A stretch of DNA of 20,622 bases from CAKRHR01 sp964423195 (GTDB taxonomy: Bacteria; Bacillota; Clostridia; Lachnospirales; Lachnospiraceae), in assembly GCA_964423195.1 (NCBI GenBank), contig CAYRDY010000034.1, positions 1 to 20,622 of the forward strand, given 5' to 3'. Below, one piece after another: positions 1 through 5,941 of this stretch. The translations under genes and the position numbers were made by a program. How positions within the stretch are numbered: position 1 is the stretch's first letter; each line of letters opens with the position of its first letter. The notes beneath the pieces were generated by a model. That model was not told the origin of the DNA. It worked only from the letters and a program-made list of their open reading frames with translations, and made no database searches.

Positions 1-27
1 ATTTAAATCCGTGGAATTATAAAAAAG

Positions 28-1287
28 TTATTTGTGTCCCTCGATGGTTAACTGTTCGGAGGAATACAGGTCGAGAAGATCCGCGTAGGTTGCGTCCGGA
101 TTAAATCTCAGGCACAAATTTTTGACCTCGTCTATGGAGACCCACGCGTCATCCGGATTACCGGTACCGACGACGTTTCCCGTCTTCAGAAGCTGCGCGT
201 CTTCCTGGGTTCTGAGATTCACGCGCACACTGTCGATGCGTTCAGGTGGGTTTGCCGCGTCAGGGTAGGATAAACCATTGATCGCATTGTCCAGCATGAT
301 GATGGCATATCCGAGATTTTCCACAGGAGAGCCGCTGAGGAAGGCGATCGTGTCCCCTATGGCGGCGACCATGCCCTCATCATTATCCCAGCCGGAGGAG
401 AGGAGCTTCGTGTCGGCGCTGCAGACACCGGAGGCCATCGCGGCAACCATGCCCGGATAGATAAACTGATCTGAGCAGAAAGCCACTATGGCGTCCAGAT
501 CCTGATACTCCGCTTCCATGAAATAGGACTCGTCAAGCGGGGTGAATTCGAGAACCTTTGCCTCCCCGACAACCTCTATTGGGGTATCGGCGGTGCTGTT
601 GTATTCCTCAATTTCGGTCCGAAACTGCTGATCGGCGATCGGAAGCTGAGGATAGGCATATCCAGGGAAAATGATTGTAGACACTTTGGTATAGCCGTTG
701 TTGATCACTTCCTGGGCATAATCATGTCCGGTTTTGACACCGCTGGCATAGCCGTCAACAATCGTTCCGAGGAAGTGGTCGTTGTTCAGCGCGTCGGCAC
801 TCGGGCCGTCCTCCGTATACACGGATGCCATATCGCTGTTGAAGCCGCAGAGATAGATATCGGGATACTCTTCAAGAATATTGATAATGCCGCCGTCCAT
901 GCCCGCGATGATGCCCTTGACATCACTGGTCATGCCATTTTTTACGGCTGACAGATTGCCCGCAGGATCGTTGTATGAGTCGCCATAGACGACAGTGAAG
1001 TTGTATCCCAGAGCTTCGCACACGGCCTTTGCGTAATTTTCGGCTTCCTTGAACTGAGCAGATAAGAGCCACATGATCGTGCCGTTGCTGCCGGGCGTTT
1101 CGCTTGATCCCGCGGCTTCGGCTGTTTCGCTTGAAGGTGTTTCGCTATTGCCTGCGGCCGCGGTATCCGCCGTATTCGCTGTATTTGCTGAATCATTGCC
1201 GGAGCCGCCGCAGCCTGAGAGTAGACATGTCGCTGTCAGAGCCGCCAGTCCAATCGCCGCGACCTTTTTGAAAAGTTTCTTTTTCAT
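28..1287 (-). CDS. Sugar ABC transporter substrate-binding lipoprotein (RbsB-like)
   Basis: This is a 419-residue extracellular sugar-binding lipoprotein that would deliver a ligand to an ABC permease. Residues 1-26 form a lipoprotein signal: KKK-rich start, hydrophobic core, then lipobox LSGC with the lipidated Cys at 26. A Ser/Thr/Ala/Glu/Gly-rich linker (about 27-70) tethers the protein to the membrane. The remainder looks like a periplasmic-binding-protein type 1 (ribose/LacI-like, Peripla_BP_4) fold, with a start of the type IMWLLSAQFKEAENYAKAV and a GIIAGMDGG segment. The start has an AAGGAGG ribosome binding site 8 bases upstream. No permease or ATPase gene is in view; since the gene reads towards position 1, partners could lie beyond the left edge. 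It diverges from the GH78 operon and shares its operators. The ligand is unknown; an oligosaccharide, rhamnose, allose or allulose are all possible. Fold confidence is good, ligand confidence is low. Confidence 0.85.
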   Translation of the reverse strand: MKKKLFKKVAAIGLAALTATCLLSGCGGSGNDSANTANTADTAAAGNSETPSSETAEAAGSSETPGSNGTIMWLLSAQFKEAENYAKAVCEALGYNFTVVYGDSYNDPAGNLSAVKNGMTSDVKGIIAGMDGGIINILEEYPDIYLCGFNSDMASVYTEDGPSADALNNDHFLGTIVDGYASGVKTGHDYAQEVINNGYTKVSTIIFPGYAYPQLPIADQQFRTEIEEYNSTADTPIEVVGEAKVLEFTPLDESYFMEAEYQDLDAIVAFCSDQFIYPGMVAAMASGVCSADTKLLSSGWDNDEGMVAAIGDTIAFLSGSPVENLGYAIIMLDNAINGLSYPDAANPPERIDSVRVNLRTQEDAQLLKTGNVVGTGNPDDAWVSIDEVKNLCLRFNPDATYADLLDLYSSEQLTIEGHK

Positions 1288-1318
1288 GAGAGATCCTCCT
1301 TATTGATATTAAAATTTC

Positions 1319-1334
1319 GAACAAACGTTTACTC
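1319..1334. promoter_or_regulatory. LacI-type operator copy 1
   Basis: The 16-mer GAACAAACGTTTACTC has a central CG flanked by AAAC/GTTT, the typical layout of LacI/GalR-family operators. Its right half matches the two other copies exactly in GTTTAC. It lies in the leader of the binding-protein gene, between its promoter and its ribosome binding site. Confidence 0.6.
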
Positions 1335-1360
1335 GTGCAAAATAGCCAATTGCCATGCAT

Positions 1361-1376
1361 GAGTAATCGTTTACAT
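1361..1376. promoter_or_regulatory. LacI-type operator copy 2
   Basis: GAGTAATCGTTTACAT is a near-palindrome with a perfect left GAGTAA and right GTTTAC. It sits immediately downstream of the -10 box of the minus-strand promoter, around the expected transcription start. A bound repressor would block initiation or escape for the binding-protein gene. Confidence 0.65.
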
Positions 1377-1382
1377 ACCTTA

Positions 1383-1411
1383 TATTTAGCACAATCAAAA
1401 TACTTTGTCAA
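1383..1411 (-). promoter_or_regulatory. Promoter of the binding-protein gene
   Basis: On the minus strand a perfect TTGACA (1411-1406) is followed after 17 bases by TAAATA (1388-1383), preceded by TGC, an extended -10 element. The start is expected near 1376, on operator copy 2. The -10 hexamer itself is weak. Confidence 0.55.
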
Positions 1412-1418
1412 TAGAATT

Positions 1419-1435
1419 TTGAAAAAATTTTTCAA
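1419..1435. promoter_or_regulatory. AT-rich palindrome between the divergent promoters
   Basis: TTGAAAAAATTTTTCAA is an 8+1+8 inverted repeat centred at 1427, almost exactly midway between the two outward -35 boxes (1406-1411 and 1445-1450). It could be a regulator site or an UP-like/curved A-tract element serving both promoters. The function is inferred from position only. Confidence 0.4.
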
Positions 1436-1444
1436 AAAAATGAC

Positions 1445-1473
1445 TTGACAATTCGGGAGAAAAAGATTATGCT
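1445..1473 (+). promoter_or_regulatory. Promoter of the GH78 operon
   Basis: TTGACA at 1445-1450, a 17-base spacer and TATGCT at 1468-1473 form a strong sigma-A-type promoter. The start is expected near 1480, directly before operator copy 3. Confidence 0.75.
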
Positions 1474-1481
1474 AACAATAA

Positions 1482-1497
1482 GAGAAAACGTTTACTC
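1482..1497. promoter_or_regulatory. LacI-type operator copy 3
   Basis: GAGAAAACGTTTACTC is a palindrome around the central CG with one mismatch pair. It lies just downstream of the GH78 promoter, mirroring copy 2 at the other promoter. Confidence 0.7.
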
Positions 1498-1510
1498 ATA
1501 ATCAGTGGAA

Positions 1511-1552
1511 GTAGTGAGTAGTGAGTAGTGGGTAGTGAATAGTGAGTAGGGA
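1511..1552. repeat. 7-base tandem repeat (GTAGTGA)n
   Basis: There are six consecutive 7-base units with consensus GTAGTGA; four of the six have small changes or are exact. A further isolated copy lies at 1577-1583. The array lies in the presumed 5' leader of the GH78 gene, about 60 bases before its start codon. Confidence 0.85.
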
Positions 1553-1612
1553 ATTTAAATAATGAATAAATAATAAGTAGTGAATATAAAATAAGATAGG
1601 AGGGATTTTGAC

Positions 1613-4426
1613 ATGCTCAGTATTTACGATTTGGAGACTGAGTACAGGGAAAATCCTGTCGGCATCGATGAGGCCAGGCCTGCATTCTCCTGGAAGCTGA
1701 AGTCGACAGAAAAAGATGTCATCCAAAAGAGTTACCGCATCACTGTCTCCCAGGATGGGCGGCCCCTTTGGGACACGGGCACTGTGGAGACGGATCGCTC
1801 GCTGTACATTCCATATGAGGGTGAGGCGCTCGATCCCAGGACCCGCTATGTTCTGCGCGTCGAGGTCGCCGATCAGAGGGGCGAGCGGGCGGACGCGGAA
1901 GGTTTTTTTGAGACGGGTCTGATGTCATGGGAAAATTTTCACGCGGACTGGATCACCCATGATTTCGCGGATGATTTGGAGCCGTGCGCGGTGTTTGTCA
2001 GGGATTTTTCCGCGCAGAAAACCGTCGAGTGCGCGAGAATGTATGTCAGCGCCTTGGGCGTGTACGAGATGGCGCTCAATGGGCAGAGGGTTGGAGATGC
2101 CCGATTCGCGCCGGGCTGGACATCCTACCAGGAGCGCCTGCAGTATCAGACCTATGATGTGACGGGTTCTATAAAGGAAGACAATCATCTGGAAATCACC
2201 GTCGGCAATGGCTGGTACAAGGGGATTTTGGGATTTTACGGACAGGGGAATCACTATGGGGACCGCACGGCGGTCATCGCCCAGATTGTGCTGACGTATG
2301 ACGACGGCACGACTGAGGAGATCGCAAGCGATGAGTCGTGGCGATGCAAGACCGCCTTTCGCCGGTACAGTGAGATTTACCACGGCGAGATCATTGACTA
2401 CACCACGCCGCCACAGGATCTGAGACCTGTCCACAGATATGACTATGCGAAGGACATTCTCGTGGCGCAGGTCGACGAGCCGGTCAGAATCATCCGGCGC
2501 GTGGCGGCGAAGAAGCTGATCATTTCCCCTAAAAATGAGAAGATCATCGATTTCGGGCAGAACCTGACGGGTGTCGTGGAGGCGCGGCTTTCCTGTCCGA
2601 GGGGGACGAAGGTCACGGTTTCCCACGCGGAGGCCCTGGATGAAAATGGAAACTTTTTCACGACAAACTTGAGGACCGCCAGGGCGACGGACACGTTCAT
2701 CTGTAGCGGCGGGGAGGATGTGTTTTTGCCGGCGTTTACCTATCACGGTTTTCGGTATATCCGCGTCGAGGGCCTGGAGGAGATTGACATTTCGCGGTTC
2801 ACGGCCTGCGTGATGCACACGGACTGCAAGAGGACGGGTACCTTTTCCTGTTCCGACGCGGATATCAATCAGCTCTGGCACAACATTGACTGGACGATGC
2901 GCTCCAATTTCCTGGATATCCCGATGGATTGCCCGCAGAGGGATGAGCGCTTGGGCTATACCGGCGACACGGAGATCTTTCTCCCGACGGCGGTCTTTCA
3001 CAGGAATGTCGCGCTGTTTTTCAGAAAATGGCTGCGCGATCTCATTGTCGAGCAGACGGACGAATTCGGCGTGCCGCTCACCGTGCCTGATATCCTGCGA
3101 ACAAATGCCTGCGTGTCCATCTGGCATGATGCCGCGACGATCGTGCCGTGGATCCTGTGGCAGACCTACGGCGACCGGAGAGTATTGGAGGAACAGTATG
3201 ACAGCATGCGCCGGAGCGTCGCGTATACGCGGCGCCTCGCGGGCGAGGACGGGCTTTTGCTCGCCGAGAATAGCTCCCAGTTCGGGGATTGGGTAGCCCT
3301 GGACGCGCCGAAGGGGCCGTTTCGCAAGGCGCCGGAGGGAATCATGTATCCGTCGATGGATGAGAAGGCGGGCGGCACAGACCCGTATCTGATCGGCAAT
3401 GTGTACTATCTGTATTCTATCGATATCATGAGGAAAACCGCGGGGATCCTTGGGCTTGAGAGCGACGAGGAGGATTATAGATCCCTGTATGACGATGTCC
3501 TGTCAAAATTCCGGGCGGAATACATTACGGCATCGGGCAGGGTTGTGAGCGATACGCAGACGGCCGCGGCACTGGTTCTGTATTTCAATCTGATAGAGGA
3601 AAAGGATCGCCAAAAGGTGACAGACCGGCTCGTCATGAACCTTATCAAGACCAAGAAACATCTGCGAACCGGATTTGTGGGAACCCAGTATATCACCCAC
3701 GCGCTGAGTCAGAACGGGCAGCACGACCTCATGGGCGATATTCTCTTCAAGGATGACTGCCCTTCATGGATCTACAGTGTTCGGCTGGGGGCGACAACGA
3801 TCTGGGAACTCTGGGACGGGGTGAATCCGGACGGGAGTTTCAATCTCTTCGAGATGAATTCGCTGAATCAGTTTGGCTTTGCCAGCATCGGCGACTGGCT
3901 CTACAGGGAGCTGTGCGGGATTACCGCGCTCGCGCCGGGCTATAAAAAATCGCGCATCGCGCCGAGGCTTGTCAAGGGGATCACGTCTGTGAACGCCGCT
4001 TATGAGACTGTCTACGGACCGATAAGCTGTGACTTTTCCTGCGAGGACGGGCGCATCATCGCTGACATTCACGTCCCTGAAAACACCACCGCGGAGATTT
4101 GCCTCCCTGAGAGGGAAGCGGTGACCGTCGGGTCCGGCGACTATCATTTTGAATACGGGACGGCGCTGTCCTTCAAAAAAGAGCGCTACTCGATGGATTC
4201 CACGCTAAATGAACTTCTCGCGCAACCCGTCGCGGCGAAAATGTTTGCCGATGAGGCGCCGGAGCTCGCGGCAAGCGGCTTTATCCGCACTTTTGCGGGG
4301 GAATTGTCCATCATTGAGATCAAGAAGACACTGCCGAGATCGATGGTTCCGGCGAGCGCGGTCGAGTTGTTTGAGAAAATGATCCGCACATTAAATCGGT
4401 TGGAGGAGAGGGGTGAACTGTCATGA
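1613..4426 (+). CDS. GH78 alpha-L-rhamnosidase-like glycoside hydrolase
   Basis: This 937-residue enzyme is expected to be cytoplasmic, as no signal peptide is visible. GH78 enzymes release terminal alpha-L-rhamnose by inversion. The order fits the family: N-terminal beta domains (about 1-400, including the Bac_rhamnosid_N type), an (alpha/alpha)6 catalytic barrel (about 415-770) and a C-terminal beta domain to about 860. The signature DCPQRDERLG is at 439-448, holding the acidic pair typical of the active site. A second conserved segment, GATTIWELWDG, with Glu732 follows. At 749-754 the protein reads NSLNQF where many relatives have His after the second Asn (Gln753 here). About 75 extra residues after the last beta domain look helical and resemble tails on some Firmicute glycosidases. 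A TAGGAGG ribosome binding site precedes the start. The stop overlaps the next gene (ATGA). The true substrate may not be rhamnose, since no rhamnose catabolic genes are seen here. Confidence 0.88.
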   Translation: MLSIYDLETEYRENPVGIDEARPAFSWKLKSTEKDVIQKSYRITVSQDGRPLWDTGTVETDRSLYIPYEGEALDPRTRYVLRVEVADQRGERADAEGFFETGLMSWENFHADWITHDFADDLEPCAVFVRDFSAQKTVECARMYVSALGVYEMALNGQRVGDARFAPGWTSYQERLQYQTYDVTGSIKEDNHLEITVGNGWYKGILGFYGQGNHYGDRTAVIAQIVLTYDDGTTEEIASDESWRCKTAFRRYSEIYHGEIIDYTTPPQDLRPVHRYDYAKDILVAQVDEPVRIIRRVAAKKLIISPKNEKIIDFGQNLTGVVEARLSCPRGTKVTVSHAEALDENGNFFTTNLRTARATDTFICSGGEDVFLPAFTYHGFRYIRVEGLEEIDISRFTACVMHTDCKRTGTFSCSDADINQLWHNIDWTMRSNFLDIPMDCPQRDERLGYTGDTEIFLPTAVFHRNVALFFRKWLRDLIVEQTDEFGVPLTVPDILRTNACVSIWHDAATIVPWILWQTYGDRRVLEEQYDSMRRSVAYTRRLAGEDGLLLAENSSQFGDWVALDAPKGPFRKAPEGIMYPSMDEKAGGTDPYLIGNVYYLYSIDIMRKTAGILGLESDEEDYRSLYDDVLSKFRAEYITASGRVVSDTQTAAALVLYFNLIEEKDRQKVTDRLVMNLIKTKKHLRTGFVGTQYITHALSQNGQHDLMGDILFKDDCPSWIYSVRLGATTIWELWDGVNPDGSFNLFEMNSLNQFGFASIGDWLYRELCGITALAPGYKKSRIAPRLVKGITSVNAAYETVYGPISCDFSCEDGRIIADIHVPENTTAEICLPEREAVTVGSGDYHFEYGTALSFKKERYSMDSTLNELLAQPVAAKMFADEAPELAASGFIRTFAGELSIIEIKKTLPRSMVPASAVELFEKMIRTLNRLEERGELS

Positions 4427-5295
4427 GACATGGCATCTATTATGCGTACTGGGAGAAATCGTGGTCGGCGGACTATGTCAGGTATGTGGACAAGGTCGCG
4501 GCGCTGGGCTTTGACATCCTTGAAATCGGGGGCACGCCGCTGCCGGATTACACCGAGGACGATGTGAGGCGGTTAAAGCGCGCGGCGGCGGCCAACCACA
4601 TCGAGCTGACGGTGGGCTACGGGCCGTCCGCGAGACACAATATCGGGAGTAGGGAGTACCGCGCGGAGGCGCTGGAATGGTATAAAAAACTTTTCTCGGT
4701 GATGGAGCGACTAAACAGCAGAGTACTCGGCGGTGCGCTGTATTCCTACTGGCCGGTCGATTATGGGAAGCCTGTGGACAAGGCGAGGGACTGGGAAAAC
4801 GCGGTGGAGGGGATGCGGCTGCTCGCCGCGGAGGCCAAAAACTACGGCGTCGAGCTGAATCTGGAGTGCCTGAACCGCTTTGAGAATCACATCATCAATA
4901 CCGCGGCCGAGGGCCTGTCTTTCGTGGAGGAAGTGGGAATGCCTAACGTGTGGGTGATGCTGGACACATTTCACATGAATATCGAGGAGACGAGCATCAC
5001 GGACGCGATCCGCACGGCGGGCAGCCGTCTCGGACATTTCCACACGGGGGAGTGCAACCGCATGGTGCCCGGAAAGGGGCGCATGCCGTGGCGCGAGATC
5101 GGCGAGGCGCTGCGGGATATCGGCTATGACAGGGCTGTGGTCATGGAGCCGTTTGTCAATATGGGCGGCGAGGTCGGCCGGGATATAAAGATCTGGCGGC
5201 CGCTGTGCGGTGAGATGACCGAGGAGATGCTGGACCGAGACGCGGGGGACGCCCTGAGATTTCAGAGATATATGCTGGAAGGCAAGATGGAATGA
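4423..5295 (+). CDS. D-allulose (D-psicose/D-tagatose) 3-epimerase
   Basis: This 290-residue TIM-barrel enzyme is expected to interconvert ketohexoses at C3, for example D-fructose and D-allulose, using a divalent metal. It closely resembles the well-studied Agrobacterium enzyme as recalled: start MRHGIYYAYWE, then GGALYSYWPVDY, LNRFENHIINTAAEG, VMLDTFHMNIEE, GHFHTGE and VPGKGRMPW in the right order. Metal ligands and catalytic Glu are present as E148, D181, H207 and E242. Their mutual spacing equals that of E152, D185, H211 and E246 in Agrobacterium. These enzymes act on free rather than phosphorylated sugars. The gene is translationally coupled to the GH78 gene by a 4-base overlap and followed closely by the isomerase, so the operon probably converts a freed hexose to fructose. 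The exact sugar preference cannot be read from sequence. Confidence 0.92.
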   Translation: MRHGIYYAYWEKSWSADYVRYVDKVAALGFDILEIGGTPLPDYTEDDVRRLKRAAAANHIELTVGYGPSARHNIGSREYRAEALEWYKKLFSVMERLNSRVLGGALYSYWPVDYGKPVDKARDWENAVEGMRLLAAEAKNYGVELNLECLNRFENHIINTAAEGLSFVEEVGMPNVWVMLDTFHMNIEETSITDAIRTAGSRLGHFHTGECNRMVPGKGRMPWREIGEALRDIGYDRAVVMEPFVNMGGEVGRDIKIWRPLCGEMTEEMLDRDAGDALRFQRYMLEGKME

Positions 5296-5309
5296 AAGGA
5301 GCAAAGATC

Positions 5310-5855
5310 ATGGAGAAAAAAATTTATTTGGGAAACGACACGGCGGGATATTTTTTGAAGAGCAAATGCATTGAGTATCTTGAGGGCAAGGGGATTCCTT
5401 ATGTGGACTGCGGCTCGGATGACAATCCGGATATCGAGGCGACGCGCTACCCGTTTTATGCGGCCAAGGTCGCCGCTGCCGTGCAGAGCGGCGAGGCGAG
5501 GTGCGGCGTCTTGATCTGCGGGACGGGCATCGGCATCAGTATCGCCGCAAATAAGTTCAAGGGCATTCGCGCCGCGCTGGTGAGCAGCACCTACCAGGCC
5601 AAGATGACGCGGAAGCACAATGACGCGAATATCCTGTGCATGGGCGGCAGAACCATCGGGGAGTGGGAGGCGATCGACATCCTGGAGACCTTCCTGAATA
5701 CGGATTATGACGCGGGCTTCCATGTCGGCTCCCTCGATCTCATCAAAGACGCGGAGGAGCTCATGATGAACGATAAGGTGTGGCAGCAGGAGCCGAGAAA
5801 AATTTCCACCGGGCCGCTCGCGGACGCGGAGATATTTGACCGGAGCAAGGGCTGA
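5310..5855 (+). CDS. RpiB/LacA/LacB-family sugar isomerase
   Basis: This 181-residue aldose-ketose isomerase belongs to the ribose-5-phosphate isomerase B / galactose-6-phosphate isomerase / allose-6-phosphate isomerase group. The start at 5310 is chosen because AAAGGAG lies about 8 bases before it; an in-frame ATG at 5292 would put that Shine-Dalgarno sequence inside the coding region. The active-site Cys is in LICGTGIGISIAANK (Cys70), and RKHNDAN carries the conserved His103. The family motif DHAG/DHVG near the N-terminus reads DTAG here (Asp10-Thr11), so the usual His is lost. The protein is about 30 residues longer than E. coli RpiB at its C-terminus. It follows the 3-epimerase by 14 bases. 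An allose-to-allulose role, possibly on free sugar, is an inference; some RpiB enzymes are known to interconvert D-allose and D-allulose. Confidence 0.82.
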   Translation: MEKKIYLGNDTAGYFLKSKCIEYLEGKGIPYVDCGSDDNPDIEATRYPFYAAKVAAAVQSGEARCGVLICGTGIGISIAANKFKGIRAALVSSTYQAKMTRKHNDANILCMGGRTIGEWEAIDILETFLNTDYDAGFHVGSLDLIKDAEELMMNDKVWQQEPRKISTGPLADAEIFDRSKG

Positions 5856-5941
5856 AAAAAGGCAGCGGCTTTTATCCATGGTGGTGCCCCGCTCGCGGGG
5901 CATGGAAGGTTTAAGTCCATGGCCGCGGCGGGGCAGCGATA
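5856..5941. other. Convergent intergenic spacer with hairpin
   Basis: This 86-base gap separates the converging isomerase and xdhC-like genes. It has a perfect hairpin TGCCCCG-CTCG-CGGGGCA at 5885-5902. Before it, a weak AAAAG/CTTTT dyad (5857-5873) could act as a poor bidirectional terminator. No strong U-tract terminator is visible. Bases 5867-5902 match another intergenic site near the right end (see the repeat entries). Confidence 0.55.
5867..5902 (+). repeat. Dispersed intergenic repeat, copy 1
   Basis: The stretch starting GGCTTTTAT and containing ATGGTG, TGCC, CGCT and GCGGGG is matched by 20485-20520 in the same order and spacing, with about 7 differences over 36 bases. Copy 1 folds into the hairpin at 5885-5902. 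It is shared by two otherwise unrelated intergenic regions, so it is likely a member of a genome-wide repeat. Confidence 0.5.

Larger units (their letters stand above)
1288..1612. promoter_or_regulatory. Divergent control region between the binding-protein and GH78 genes
   Basis: This 325-base AT-rich stretch has no gene. It contains two divergent promoters, three LacI-type operator copies, an AT palindrome midway between the -35 boxes, and a 7-base tandem repeat in the presumed leader of the GH78 gene. Each element is listed separately. Confidence 0.75.

Noticed and set aside
1925..3127. Long minus-strand open frame (400 codons) opposite the GH78 gene
   Set aside because: It lies entirely within a convincing GH78 gene on the other strand, its translation shows no recognisable family, and such shadows are common in GC-rich genes.
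5292..5309. Earlier in-frame ATG for the isomerase gene
   Set aside because: The Shine-Dalgarno sequence AAAGGAG would then lie inside the gene; the ATG at 5310 matches the family start.
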